From the NCBI RefSeq assembly GCF_036237275.1, contig NZ_CP108352.1, positions 3,720,001 through 3,784,000 of the forward strand: a stretch of DNA of 64,000 nucleotides, written 5' to 3'. The number at the start of each line of letters is the position of its first letter. Positions within the stretch are counted from its first letter, which is position 1. The DNA is from Streptomyces sp. NBC_01353 (GTDB lineage Bacteria; Actinomycetota; Actinomycetes; Streptomycetales; Streptomycetaceae). Positions 36,129-45,631 of this stretch are shown piece after piece. The translations under genes and the position numbers were made by a program. The notes beneath the pieces were generated by a model that searched no databases, had not been told where the DNA came from, and was given only the letters and a program-made list of their open reading frames with translations.

Positions 36129-37355
36129 ATGCCCGAGCAGTCCCCGCTCGACCTGGCCGAAGGCGATCCCTTCGGCCCGCACAACCTTCCGTACGGCGTC
36201 TTCTCCACCGCCGACGAGCCCGACCGGCGGAGGGTCGGCGTCCGCATCGGCGGTCATGTCCTCGACGCAGGGGCCGCGGCGCACGCGCTCGGATCGCCCT
36301 ACGCCGCGCTGCTCGCCCGGCCCAGCCTCAACCCGCTCCTTGCCGCCGGCCGGACCGCCTGGCGCGATGTGCGCCGCGCTCTGACCGCCTGGGTGACCGT
36401 GCCTGCCCACCGGCCGGACATAGAGCCCCTGCTGCACCCGCTGGACGCGGTCACGATGCATCTGCCGTTCGACGTCGCGGACTACGTCGACTTCTACGCG
36501 AGCGAGCACCACGCCACCAACGTCGGCCACATCTTCCGCCCGGACGGCGACGCGCTCACACCGAACTGGAAGCACCTGCCGATCGGCTACCACGGTCGCG
36601 CCGGCACGGTCGTCGTCTCCGGCACCGAGGTCGTACGCCCCTCCGGGCAGCGCAAGGCGCCCACGGACCCGGCGCCGGTCTTCGGCCCCTCCGTGAAGCT
36701 GGACATCGAGGCGGAGGTCGGCTTCGTCGTCGGCACCCCGTCCGCGCACGGCACGCCGGTCGCGCTCGGGGACTTCCGTGAGCACGTCTTCGGGCTCACG
36801 CTCCTCAACGACTGGTCGGCGCGGGACATCCAGGCCTGGGAGTACGTGCCGCTCGGCCCGTTCCTCGGCAAGTCCTTCGCGACGTCCGTCTCGGCCTGGG
36901 TGACCCCCCTGGAGGCCCTGGACGCGGCCCGCACCGACCCGCCGGCCCGGGACTTCGACCTCCTGCCGTACCTGGACGACTCCGCCGACGAGGAGCCCGG
37001 CGGTTTCGACCTGCGGATCACGGTCGAGATCAACGGCGAGGTGGTCTCGGAGCCGCCGTTCGCCACGATGTACTGGACGGCCGCCCAGCAACTCGCCCAC
37101 ATGACGGTGAACGGCGCTTCGCTGCGGACCGGTGACCTGTACGGCTCCGGCACGGTCTCGGGCCCCGAGGTGCACCAGCGCGGCTCGCTGCTCGAGCTGA
37201 CGTGGAACGGCCGCGACGCGCTCGAACTGCCCACCGGGAAGCGGACGTTCCTGGAGGACGGCGACGTGGTCACGCTCACCGCGTGGGCGCCGGGCCCGGA
37301 CGGTACGCAGGTCGCGCTCGGCGAGGTGACCGGCCGGATCGTTCCGGCGCCGTAG
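36129..37355 (+). CDS. fahA: Fumarylacetoacetase
   Basis: This enzyme splits fumarylacetoacetate to fumarate and acetoacetate, the last step of tyrosine breakdown. The 408-residue protein has the N-terminal SH3-like domain and the FAH catalytic core: DYVDFYASEHHATNVGHIFRP with metal ligand D121 and catalytic H128, and the later metal/substrate regions KLDIEAEVGFVVG and NDWSARDIQAWEYVPLGPFLGKSF. The length is normal. ATG 36129 is where family sequence begins. The gene is alone; no other tyrosine-pathway gene is in the window. The 287-base region 35842-36128 before it holds only promoter sequence, with no clear boxes. Confidence 0.96.
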   Translation: MPEQSPLDLAEGDPFGPHNLPYGVFSTADEPDRRRVGVRIGGHVLDAGAAAHALGSPYAALLARPSLNPLLAAGRTAWRDVRRALTAWVTVPAHRPDIEPLLHPLDAVTMHLPFDVADYVDFYASEHHATNVGHIFRPDGDALTPNWKHLPIGYHGRAGTVVVSGTEVVRPSGQRKAPTDPAPVFGPSVKLDIEAEVGFVVGTPSAHGTPVALGDFREHVFGLTLLNDWSARDIQAWEYVPLGPFLGKSFATSVSAWVTPLEALDAARTDPPARDFDLLPYLDDSADEEPGGFDLRITVEINGEVVSEPPFATMYWTAAQQLAHMTVNGASLRTGDLYGSGTVSGPEVHQRGSLLELTWNGRDALELPTGKRTFLEDGDVVTLTAWAPGPDGTQVALGEVTGRIVPAP

Positions 37356-37370
37356 CCGCACACATACGTC

Positions 37371-37406
37371 AGGGCCCGGCCTCCGCCTTCGCGGGGACCG
37401 GGCCCT
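37371..37406. terminator. Bidirectional terminator between fahA and nuoN
   Basis: AGGGCCCGG (37371-37379) pairs with CCGGGCCCT (37398-37406), with an 18-base loop. It lies between the convergent fahA and the end of the nuoA-N operon. Confidence 0.7.
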
Positions 37407-37421
37407 TGTCGGACGTGTCCG

Positions 37422-39083
37422 CTACCGCACGAACACGCTCGCCTGGTTCGCCAGGTCCAGGAAGTACTGCGGCGCGAGGCCGAGCACCAGCGTCACGACG
37501 ACGCCGACCGTGATCGTGGCGGCCGTGAAGCCCGAGGGCACGGCGACCGTGGGGCCGTCCGCCTTCGGCTCGCTGAAGAACATCAGCACGATCACCCGGA
37601 TGTAGAAGAAAGCGGCGATCGCCGACGAGATGACGCCCACGACGACCAGCGCTCCCGCGCCGCCCTCCGCCGCCGCCGTGAAGACGGCGAACTTGCCGGT
37701 GAAGCCGGAGGTCAGCGGGATGCCGGCGAAGGCGAGCAGGAAGACCGCGAAGACCGCGGCCACGAGCGGCGAACGGCGGCCCAGGCCCGCCCACTTGGAC
37801 AGGTGCGTCGCCTCGCCGCCCGCGTCCCGGACCAGCGTGACGACCGCGAACGCGCCGATCGTCACGAAGGAGTACGCGCCCAGATAGAAGAGCACCGACG
37901 AGATGCCGGTGGGCGTGGCGGCGATGACACCGGCCAGCAGGAAGCCCGCGTGCGCGATGGAGGAGTACGCGAGGAGCCGCTTGATGTCGGTCTGGGTGAT
38001 CGCGACGATCGCGCCGCCCAGCATGGTGACGATGGCGACGCCCCACATGACCGGCCGCCAGTCCCAGGTGAGACCCGGCAGCACCACGTACAGCAGACGC
38101 AGCAGCGCGCCGAACGCGGCGACCTTCGTCGCGGCCGCCATGAAGCCGGTGACCGGGGTCGGCGCGCCCTGGTAGACGTCCGGGGTCCACATGTGGAACG
38201 GCACGGCGCCGACCTTGAAGAGCAGCCCCATCAGGACCAGGGCGAACCCGATGAGCAGCAGGACGTCGTTGCCCATGGTCTGGGCGAGGGCCGGGTTCAC
38301 CGAGGCGACCGAACCGTCGACGACGTCGGCGATGGTGGCGTACGAGACGGAGCCCGCGTAGCCGTAGAGCAGGGCGATCCCGAAGAGCAGGAACGCCGAG
38401 GAGAAGGCGCCGAGCAGGAAGTACTTGACCGCGGCCTCCTGCGACATCAGCCGCTTGCGGCGGGCGACGGCGCAGAGCAGGTACAGCGGGAGGGAGAAGA
38501 CCTCCAGGGCGATGAAAAGCGTCAGGAGGTCGTTGGCGGCGGGGAAGACCAACATGCCGGCGATGGCGAACAGCGCGAGCGGGAACACCTCGGTGGTGGT
38601 GTATCCGGCCTTGGTCGCGGCCTTCTCCTGCTCGCTGCCGGGGACGGCGGCGGCCTCGGCGGCGAAGGAGTCGACCTTGTGGCCGTGGTCGGCCGGGTCG
38701 AGCCGGCGCTCGGCGAAGGTGAAGACCGCGACGATCGAGGCCAGCAGAATGGTGCCCTGCAGGAAGAGCGCCGGGCCGTCGACGGCGATGGCGCCCATGG
38801 CCGCGATGTGGGCCTTGGTGGAGCCGTAGCCCCCGGCGGCGAGGCCGACGATCGCGGCGAACGCGGCCACGAGCGCCAGGACGCTGAGGAACACCTGGCT
38901 CTGGTAGCGGCCCTTGCGGGGCACGAAGGCCTCGACCAGGACGCTGAGGACCGCGGCGCCGACCACGATGAGTACGGGCGAGAGCTGGACGTACTCGATG
39001 TGGGGTGCCGGGATCTTGTTCAACGGCTCGGCAGCCGTCGTCCACAGGCTGTGGACAGCGGGCGCGACGGCGGATGCACTCAC
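37422..39083 (-). CDS. nuoN: NADH-quinone oxidoreductase subunit N
   Basis: NuoN is one of the three antiporter-like pumping subunits and the last gene of the main 14-gene operon. The 553-residue membrane protein has KVGAVPFHMWTPDVYQGAPTPVTGFMAAATKV and DIKRLLAYSSIAHAGF, the conserved lysine and histidine channel regions. A hydrophilic insertion (about 125-165, DPADHGHKVDSFAAEAAAVPGSEQEKAATK) is longer than in enteric NuoN. GTG 39083 overlaps the nuoM stop (GTGA). Confidence 0.97.
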   Translation of the reverse strand: MSASAVAPAVHSLWTTAAEPLNKIPAPHIEYVQLSPVLIVVGAAVLSVLVEAFVPRKGRYQSQVFLSVLALVAAFAAIVGLAAGGYGSTKAHIAAMGAIAVDGPALFLQGTILLASIVAVFTFAERRLDPADHGHKVDSFAAEAAAVPGSEQEKAATKAGYTTTEVFPLALFAIAGMLVFPAANDLLTLFIALEVFSLPLYLLCAVARRKRLMSQEAAVKYFLLGAFSSAFLLFGIALLYGYAGSVSYATIADVVDGSVASVNPALAQTMGNDVLLLIGFALVLMGLLFKVGAVPFHMWTPDVYQGAPTPVTGFMAAATKVAAFGALLRLLYVVLPGLTWDWRPVMWGVAIVTMLGGAIVAITQTDIKRLLAYSSIAHAGFLLAGVIAATPTGISSVLFYLGAYSFVTIGAFAVVTLVRDAGGEATHLSKWAGLGRRSPLVAAVFAVFLLAFAGIPLTSGFTGKFAVFTAAAEGGAGALVVVGVISSAIAAFFYIRVIVLMFFSEPKADGPTVAVPSGFTAATITVGVVVTLVLGLAPQYFLDLANQASVFVR

Positions 39084-40672
39084 TTGGCCGCCTCCACTTC
39101 GGGCTGGGGGTCCTTTTGCTGGACGTCGGACATGGTGTGCGTGACGGCAGGGTTGACGATGTCCGTCAGCGGCTTCGGGAACACCCCGAGGAAGATCAGC
39201 AGGGCGATCAGCGGGGCGACCACGACCAGTTCCCGCACCCGCAGGTCCGGCATCGTCCGGACCTCCTCCGTCACGACCGGGCCCGTCATCGTCCGCTGGT
39301 ACAGGACGAGGGTGTAGAGCGCGGCGAGGACGATGCCGGTGGTGGCGATGATGCCGGCCACCGGGTACCGGGCGAACGTGCCGACCAGCACCAGGAATTC
39401 ACTCACGAAGGGCGCGAGGCCCGGCAGCGAGAGGGTGGCCAGACCGCCGATCAGGAAGGTGCCGGCGAGCACCGGGGCGACCTTCTGCACGCCGCCGTAG
39501 TCGGCGATGAGCCGGGAGCCGCGCCGGGAGATCAGGAAGCCGGCGACCAGCATCAGCGCGGCCGTCGAGATGCCGTGGTTGACCATGTAGAGCGTCGCGC
39601 CGCTCTGGCCCTGGCTGGTCATCGCGAAGATGCCCATGATGATGAAGCCGAAGTGCGAGATCGAGGCATACGCGATCAGGCGCTTGATGTCCCGCTGGCC
39701 GACCGCCAGCAGCGCCCCGTAGACGATGCTGACCAGTGCGAGCGCGATGATCACCGGCGTCGCCCACTTCGAGGCCTCCGGGAAGAGCTGGAGGCAGAAG
39801 CGGAGCATCGCGAACGTGCCGACCTTGTCGACCACCGCGGTGATGAGGACGGCGACCGGGGCGGTCGCCTCCCCCATCGCGTTCGGCAGCCAGGTGTGCA
39901 GCGGCCACAGCGGCGCCTTCACCGCGAAGGCGAAGAAGAAGCCGAGGAACAGCAGCCGTTCGGTGTTGGTCGCCATCTCCAGCGAGCCGTCGGCGCGGGC
40001 GGCGGCGATCTCGGTGAGGGAGAAGTTCCCCGCGACCACGTAGAGCCCGATGACGGCGGCCAGCATGATCAGTCCGCCGACCAGGTTGTAGAGCAGGAAC
40101 TTGACCGCCGCGTACGAACGCTGGGCCGCCGCGTTCTCGTCCGAGCCGGCGTGCGCCCGGTCGCCGAAGCCGCCGATGAGGAAGTACATCGGGATGAGCA
40201 TGGCTTCGAACAGGATGTAGAAGAGGAAGACGTCGGTGGCCTCGAAGGAGAGGATCACCATCGCCTCGACCATCAGGATCAGGGCGAAGAAGCCCTGGGT
40301 CGGCCGCCAGCGAGAGGACTTCGTCTCCAGGGGATCGGCGTCGTGCCAGCCGGCCAGGATGATGAAGGGGATCAGCAGCGCGGTGAGCGCGATCAGCGCC
40401 ACCCCGATGCCGTCCACGCCCAGTTCGTAGCGGACCCCGAAGTCCTTGATCCAGGAGTGGGACTCGACGAACTGGTACCGGTCGCCGCCGGGTTCGAAGT
40501 CCACGAGGACGACCACGGCGAGGACGAGCGTGACGAGCGAGACGGTCAGCGCCAGCCACTTGGCGGCGGCGCGACGGGCGGCGGGGACGGCGGCGGTGAG
40601 AATCGCACCGACCGCCGGCACCGCTGCCGTCGCCGTCAGGATCGGAAACCCTGCGTTCACTACTTGCGACAT
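39080..40672 (-). CDS. nuoM: NADH-quinone oxidoreductase subunit M
   Basis: NuoM is a proton-pumping membrane subunit of complex I. The 530-residue protein has WPLHTWLPNAMGEATAPVAVLITAVVDKVGTFAMLRF and DIKRLIAYASISHFGFIIMG, the hallmark channel segments, with the conserved membrane glutamate in ILFEAMLIPMYFLIG. It starts at ATG 40672, five bases after the nuoL stop, and ends overlapping nuoN. Its partial paralog is at 1-473. Confidence 0.97.
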   Translation of the reverse strand: MSQVVNAGFPILTATAAVPAVGAILTAAVPAARRAAAKWLALTVSLVTLVLAVVVLVDFEPGGDRYQFVESHSWIKDFGVRYELGVDGIGVALIALTALLIPFIILAGWHDADPLETKSSRWRPTQGFFALILMVEAMVILSFEATDVFLFYILFEAMLIPMYFLIGGFGDRAHAGSDENAAAQRSYAAVKFLLYNLVGGLIMLAAVIGLYVVAGNFSLTEIAAARADGSLEMATNTERLLFLGFFFAFAVKAPLWPLHTWLPNAMGEATAPVAVLITAVVDKVGTFAMLRFCLQLFPEASKWATPVIIALALVSIVYGALLAVGQRDIKRLIAYASISHFGFIIMGIFAMTSQGQSGATLYMVNHGISTAALMLVAGFLISRRGSRLIADYGGVQKVAPVLAGTFLIGGLATLSLPGLAPFVSEFLVLVGTFARYPVAGIIATTGIVLAALYTLVLYQRTMTGPVVTEEVRTMPDLRVRELVVVAPLIALLIFLGVFPKPLTDIVNPAVTHTMSDVQQKDPQPEVEAAK

Positions 40673-40677
40673 GGCAG

Positions 40678-42573
40678 TTACACCGCCCTCATCAGCAGGG
40701 TCGCGGCGATCAGCACCGCAGTACCTCCGAACATCGAGACCGCATAGGAGCGGGCGTAGCCGTTCTGCAGCTTGCGCAGCCGGCCGGACAGACCGCCGAC
40801 CGAGGCCGCGGTGCCGTTGACGACCCCGTCGACCAGGCTGTGGTCGACGTAGACGAGCGAGCGGGTGAGGTGCGTGCCGCCCGTCACGAAGACGGCGTGG
40901 TTGAAGTCGTCCTGGAGCAGGTCGCGGCGGGCGGCCCGGGTGAGCAGCGAGCCGCGCGGTGCGGTGACCGGGACGGGCCTGCGTCCGTACTGGAGGTAGG
41001 CGATCCCGACGCCGATCACCATGACGGCGACCGTGGCCGAGGTGATGGCTCCGGCGCTGATCGGCGGGTGTCCGTGCTCGAAGTTCGTCACCGGCTCCAG
41101 CCAGGTCACGAAGCGGTCGCCGATGCTGAAGAAGCCACCCGCGGCCACGGACCCGACGGCCAGCAGGACCATCGGCACCGTCATCGACCTCGGCGACTCG
41201 TGCGGGTGGGGCAGGTCGCCCTTCTCGTCGGCCTGCCAGCGCTTCTCACCGAAGAAGGTCATCAGCATCACGCGGGTCATGTAGTACGCCGTGATGGCCG
41301 CACCGAGCAGCGTGACCGCGCCGAGGATCCAGCCCTCGGTGCCGCCCTTGGCGAAGGCCGCCTCGATGATCTTGTCCTTGGAGAAGAAGCCGGACAGGCC
41401 CGGGAAGCCGATGATCGCGAGATAGCCGAGGCCGAAGGTGACGAAGGTGACCGGCATGTACTTCCGCAGGCCGCCGTAACGGCGCATGTCCACCTCGTCG
41501 TTCATGCCGTGCATGACCGAACCGGCGCCGAGGAAGAGCCCGGCCTTGAAGAAGCCGTGCGTGACCAGGTGCATGATCGCGAAGACGTAACCGATGGGAC
41601 CGAGGCCCGCCGCCAGGATCATGTAGCCGATCTGCGACATCGTCGAGCCGGCGAGCGCCTTCTTGATGTCGTCCTTCGCGCAACCGACGATCGCACCGAA
41701 GAGGAGCGTGACCGCGCCGACCACGACGACCACGAGCTGGGCGTCCGGGGCGGCGTTGAAGATGTCGGCGGAGCGGACGATCAGATAGACACCGGCGGTG
41801 ACCATCGTGGCCGCGTGGATGAGGGCCGAGACCGGGGTCGGGCCCTCCATCGCGTCCCCGAGCCAGGACTGCAGCGGCACCTGGGCCGACTTGCCGCAGG
41901 CCGCGAGGAGCAGCATCAGGGCGATCGCCGTCAGCGTGCCCTCACTCGCCTCACCGGTCGACTCCAGGACCGGCCCGAAGGCGAAGGTCCCGAAGGTGGT
42001 GAACATGATCATGACGGCGATCGACAGGCCCATGTCGCCGACCCGGTTGACCAGGAAGGCCTTCTTCGCGGCGGTGGCCGCGCTGGGCTTGTGCTGCCAG
42101 AAGCCGATCAGGAGGTACGAGGCGAGGCCGACGCCCTCCCAGCCGAAGTACAGCAGCAGGTAGTTGTCGGCGAGGACGAGGAGCAGCATCGCCGCAAGGA
42201 ACAGGTTCAGATAGCCGAAGAAGCGGCGCTTGCGCTCGTCGTGCTCCATGTACCCGATCGAGTACACGTGGATCAGCGAGCCCACACCGGTGATCAGCAG
42301 CACGAACGTCATCGACAGCTGGTCGAGCTGGAAGGCCATCTCCGCCTGGAAGCCCTCGACGGGGATCCAGGTGTACAGGTGCTGGAACAGGGCCCGGTCG
42401 TCGACGGGCTTGCCGAGCATGTCGGCGAAGAGCACGGCGCCGATGACGAAGGAGACGGCCGCGAGCAGCGTGCCGAGCAGGGGCCCGGCCTTGTCCAGAC
42501 GCCGCCCGCCGCACAGCAGGACGGCCGCTCCCAGGAGAGGCGCCGCGATGAGCAGAACGATCATGTTGTCCAC
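40678..42573 (-). CDS. nuoL: NADH-quinone oxidoreductase subunit L
   Basis: This is the distal pumping subunit of 631 residues, with [30 protein letters not shown] and [18 protein letters not shown]. The C-terminal part contains the amphipathic lateral-helix region and a final anchor helix ([20 protein letters not shown]). GTG 42573 begins [16 protein letters not shown]; an ATG three codons later is a possible alternative. It lies 11 bases after nuoK. Confidence 0.97.
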   Translation of the reverse strand: MDNMIVLLIAAPLLGAAVLLCGGRRLDKAGPLLGTLLAAVSFVIGAVLFADMLGKPVDDRALFQHLYTWIPVEGFQAEMAFQLDQLSMTFVLLITGVGSLIHVYSIGYMEHDERKRRFFGYLNLFLAAMLLLVLADNYLLLYFGWEGVGLASYLLIGFWQHKPSAATAAKKAFLVNRVGDMGLSIAVMIMFTTFGTFAFGPVLESTGEASEGTLTAIALMLLLAACGKSAQVPLQSWLGDAMEGPTPVSALIHAATMVTAGVYLIVRSADIFNAAPDAQLVVVVVGAVTLLFGAIVGCAKDDIKKALAGSTMSQIGYMILAAGLGPIGYVFAIMHLVTHGFFKAGLFLGAGSVMHGMNDEVDMRRYGGLRKYMPVTFVTFGLGYLAIIGFPGLSGFFSKDKIIEAAFAKGGTEGWILGAVTLLGAAITAYYMTRVMLMTFFGEKRWQADEKGDLPHPHESPRSMTVPMVLLAVGSVAAGGFFSIGDRFVTWLEPVTNFEHGHPPISAGAITSATVAVMVIGVGIAYLQYGRRPVPVTAPRGSLLTRAARRDLLQDDFNHAVFVTGGTHLTRSLVYVDHSLVDGVVNGTAASVGGLSGRLRKLQNGYARSYAVSMFGGTAVLIAATLLMRAV

Positions 42574-42584
42574 AATTCAGCCCC

Positions 42585-42884
42585 TTACAGCTTCATCAGG
42601 CTGGCGTCGTCGACCGAGGCCGAGTGGCGGGAACGGAACAGCGACACGATGATCGCGAGCCCGACCACGACCTCCGCGGCGGCGACGACCATCGTGAAGA
42701 AGGCGATGATCTGGCCGTCGAGGTTGCCGTGCATCCGGGAGAAGGCGACGAACGCGAGGTTGCAGGCGTTGAGCATCAGCTCGACGCACATGAAGACGAC
42801 GATCGCGTTGCGCCGGATCAGCACCCCGGCCGCACCGATGGTGAACAACAGGGCGGCGAGATACAGATAGTTGACGGGGTTCAC
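42585..42884 (-). CDS. nuoK: NADH-quinone oxidoreductase subunit K
   Basis: The 99 residues (the normal NuoK length) form three membrane helices. [23 protein letters not shown] and [16 protein letters not shown] hold the two conserved buried glutamates. GTG 42884 overlaps the nuoJ stop (GTGA) and is preceded by GGAGG about seven bases upstream, within the end of nuoJ. Confidence 0.96.
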   Translation of the reverse strand: MNPVNYLYLAALLFTIGAAGVLIRRNAIVVFMCVELMLNACNLAFVAFSRMHGNLDGQIIAFFTMVVAAAEVVVGLAIIVSLFRSRHSASVDDASLMKL

Positions 42885-43708
42885 CGCGAGGCCTCCTCTT
42901 CGTCCCGGTCCCGGCCGAGCCGCTCCTCGGAGCGCTGCTCCAGCGCCTTGAGGTCGGCCAGCGCCTCGGTGGACACATCGCGGATCTGGCCGCGCTTGCG
43001 CAGCGTCTGCATCACGGTCAGCTCGGCGGGCGTGCCGTCGGGCAGCAGACCGGCGATGTCCACCGCGTTGTGCCGGGCGTAGACGCCCGGCGCGGGCAGC
43101 GGCGGCACGTGCTTGCCCTCGCGCACGCGCTGCTCGGACAGCTCCCGCTGGGTGCGGGCCCGTTCGGTGCGCTCGCGGTGGGTGAGCACCATCGCGCCGA
43201 CGGCCGCGGTGATGAGCAGGGCGCCGGTGATCTCGAAGGCGAAGACGTACTTGGTGAAGATGAGGGCGGCGAGGCCCTCGACGTTTCCGCCGTACGCGCT
43301 GTTGGCCGCGCCGAGTCCGTTGAACTCCGTCAGGGCGGCCTGGCCGATGCCGGCGATCAGCAGGATGCCGAAGCCGAGCACGCAGGCCGCGGCCCACCAG
43401 CGCTGCCCCTTGATGGTCTCCTTCAGCGAGTCCGCCGCCGTGACACCGACCAGCATGACGATGAAGAGGAACAGCATCATGATCGCGCCGGTGTAGACGA
43501 CGATCTGGACGATGCCGAGGAAGTACGCGCCGTTGGCGAGGTAGAAGACCGCCAGGACGATCATCGTGCCGGCCAGACAGAGGGCACTGTGCATGGCCTT
43601 CTTCATCAGGACCGTGCACAGGGCGCCGATGACGGCGACGGTGCCGAGGACCCAGAACTGGAAGGCTTCGCCGCCCGAGGTCGTGTAGGCGGCAAGGGTG
43701 GTGCTCAT
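42881..43708 (-). CDS. nuoJ: NADH-quinone oxidoreductase subunit J with extended C-terminal tail
   Basis: Residues 1-185 are a normal five-helix NuoJ with [19 protein letters not shown]. After the last helix comes a charged tail of about 90 residues ([23 protein letters not shown] onwards, ending [10 protein letters not shown]), which should be cytoplasmic. NuoJ2 lacks it. ATG 43708 overlaps the nuoI stop. The tail may contact the peripheral arm; this is inferred only. Confidence 0.95.
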   Translation of the reverse strand: MSTTLAAYTTSGGEAFQFWVLGTVAVIGALCTVLMKKAMHSALCLAGTMIVLAVFYLANGAYFLGIVQIVVYTGAIMMLFLFIVMLVGVTAADSLKETIKGQRWWAAACVLGFGILLIAGIGQAALTEFNGLGAANSAYGGNVEGLAALIFTKYVFAFEITGALLITAAVGAMVLTHRERTERARTQRELSEQRVREGKHVPPLPAPGVYARHNAVDIAGLLPDGTPAELTVMQTLRKRGQIRDVSTEALADLKALEQRSEERLGRDRDEEEASR

Positions 43709-44283
43709 GCGTCCACCTCTTCCGGTTCGCCCTTCTCCCCCTTGGAGGTGGCGACCTGACGGACCGTGCCCGGGGCGGCCTCCGTGACCAGACCCCGGTA
43801 GTAGTCCTGCTCGTCCATCCCCGGGTAGATGGCGTGCGGCGAGTCGACCATGCCCTCCTCCAGGCCCGCGAGGAGCTGCTCCTTGGTGTAGATCAGGTTC
43901 TCGCGGGAGGAGTCGGCCAGTTCGAACTCGTTGGTCATCGTCAGCGCCCGTGTGGGGCAGGCCTCGATGCACAGCCCGCACAGGATGCAGCGGGCGTAGT
44001 TGATCTGGTAGACGACGCCGTACCGCTCACCCGGGGAGTAGCGCTCCTCGTCGGTGTTGTCCGCGCCCTCCACATAGATGGCGTCCGCGGGGCAGGCCCA
44101 GGCGCAGAGCTCGCAGCCGACGCACTTCTCGAGACCGTCGGGGTGACGGTTGAGCTGGTGCCGGCCGTGGAAACGCGGAGCGGTCGTCTTCTGCTGCTCC
44201 GGGTACTGCTCGGTCAGCCGCTTCTTGAACATGGCCTTGAAGGTCACGCCGAAGCCGGCCACCGGATTCTGGAAATCAGACAC
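43705..44283 (-). CDS. nuoI: NADH-quinone oxidoreductase subunit I
   Basis: This two-cluster ferredoxin-like subunit of 192 residues has [12 protein letters not shown] and [12 protein letters not shown] with all eight cysteines. GTG 44283 is preceded by AAAGGAG and lies inside the last codons of nuoH (8-base overlap). The frame is open to 44337, but the upstream residues lie within nuoH and lack family sequence. Confidence 0.96.
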   Translation of the reverse strand: MSDFQNPVAGFGVTFKAMFKKRLTEQYPEQQKTTAPRFHGRHQLNRHPDGLEKCVGCELCAWACPADAIYVEGADNTDEERYSPGERYGVVYQINYARCILCGLCIEACPTRALTMTNEFELADSSRENLIYTKEQLLAGLEEGMVDSPHAIYPGMDEQDYYRGLVTEAAPGTVRQVATSKGEKGEPEEVDA

Positions 44284-45631
44284 CGTCCGTCTCCTTTCCC
44301 TCACTCGCAGTAGCAGTATCGGGGCCACCACTGACAACGAGGTCCCGGTCGGGCCGGGGCCTGCGCCGGGGTACGGGCGGCAGGGACTGTCCGGGCTTGG
44401 GCGGTACGGGGAAGCCGCCGGCCATCGGATCGAAGGGGCGCTCGTCCTCGACCTCGGCGGCCTTGGCCCTCCTGTCGCGGAACATGTCCGCGATGAAGGA
44501 GAGGAGGAGGACGGCGATGACGGCGCCGGCGACGTACAGCACGATGTTCTGGAAGCCGACGTTCTCGTTGCGCAGGGCGCGGACGGTGGCGACCAGCATC
44601 AGCCAGAGCACCGAGACCGGGATGAGGACCTTCCAGCCGAGCTTCATCAGCTGGTCGTAGCGGACTCGGGGCAGGGTGCCGCGGAGCCAGATGAAGAAGA
44701 ACAGCAGCAGCTGCACCTTGAGGACGAACCAGAGCATCGGCCACCAGCCGTGGTTCGCTCCCTCCCAGAAGGTGGAGACCGGGTACGGGGCGCGCCAGCC
44801 GCCGAGGAAGAGCGTCACGGAGACGGCGGAGACAGTCACCATGTTCACGTACTCGGCGAGCATGAACATCGCGAACTTGATGGAGGAGTACTCGGTGTTG
44901 AAGCCGCCGACGAGGTCGCCCTCGGACTCGGGCATGTCGAACGGGGCGCGGTTGGTCTCGCCGACCATCGTGACGACGTAGATGATGAACGAGACCGGCA
45001 GCAGGATGATGAACCAGCGGTCGGCCTGCGCCTCGACGATCGCCGAGGTCGACATCGACCCGGAGTAGAGGAAGACGGAGGCGAACGCGGCGCCCATGGC
45101 GATCTCGTAGGAGATCATCTGCGCGCAGGAGCGCAGACCACCGAGGAGCGGGTACGTCGAGCCGGAGGACCAGCCGGCGAGCACGATGCCGTAGATGCCG
45201 ACGGAGGCGATGGCCAGCACGTACAGCATGGCGATCGGCAGGTCGGTGAGCTGCATCGTGGTGCGGTGGCCGAAGATCGAGACCTCGTTGCCGGCCGGGC
45301 CGAAGGGGATCACGGCGATGGCCATGAACGCGGGGGCGGCGGCGATGATCGGCGCGAGGATGTAGACGACCTTGTCGGCGCGCTTGACGACGACGTCCTC
45401 CTTGAGCATCAGCTTGATGCCGTCCGCGAGGGACTGGAGGAGACCCCAGGGTCCGTGCCGGTTGGGCCCGACGCGCAGCTGCATCCAGGCGACGACCTTG
45501 CGCTCCCACACGATGGAGAACAGCACGGTGACCATGAGGAAGGCGAAGCAGAAGACGGCCTTGATCGCGACGAGCCACCAGGGGTCGGTCCCGAACATGG
45601 AGAGGTCTTCAGCAGCGAGCAGCGTGGTCAT
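44276..45631 (-). CDS. nuoH: NADH-quinone oxidoreductase subunit H with proline-rich tail
   Basis: This is the quinone-chamber membrane subunit, with [24 protein letters not shown] and [26 protein letters not shown], both diagnostic. Of 451 residues the last 90 (from about [17 protein letters not shown]) are hydrophilic and proline/arginine-rich ([20 protein letters not shown]), an extension that NuoH2 lacks. ATG 45631 overlaps the nuoG stop. Confidence 0.96.
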   Translation of the reverse strand: MTTLLAAEDLSMFGTDPWWLVAIKAVFCFAFLMVTVLFSIVWERKVVAWMQLRVGPNRHGPWGLLQSLADGIKLMLKEDVVVKRADKVVYILAPIIAAAPAFMAIAVIPFGPAGNEVSIFGHRTTMQLTDLPIAMLYVLAIASVGIYGIVLAGWSSGSTYPLLGGLRSCAQMISYEIAMGAAFASVFLYSGSMSTSAIVEAQADRWFIILLPVSFIIYVVTMVGETNRAPFDMPESEGDLVGGFNTEYSSIKFAMFMLAEYVNMVTVSAVSVTLFLGGWRAPYPVSTFWEGANHGWWPMLWFVLKVQLLLFFFIWLRGTLPRVRYDQLMKLGWKVLIPVSVLWLMLVATVRALRNENVGFQNIVLYVAGAVIAVLLLSFIADMFRDRRAKAAEVEDERPFDPMAGGFPVPPKPGQSLPPVPRRRPRPDRDLVVSGGPDTATASEGKETDGV

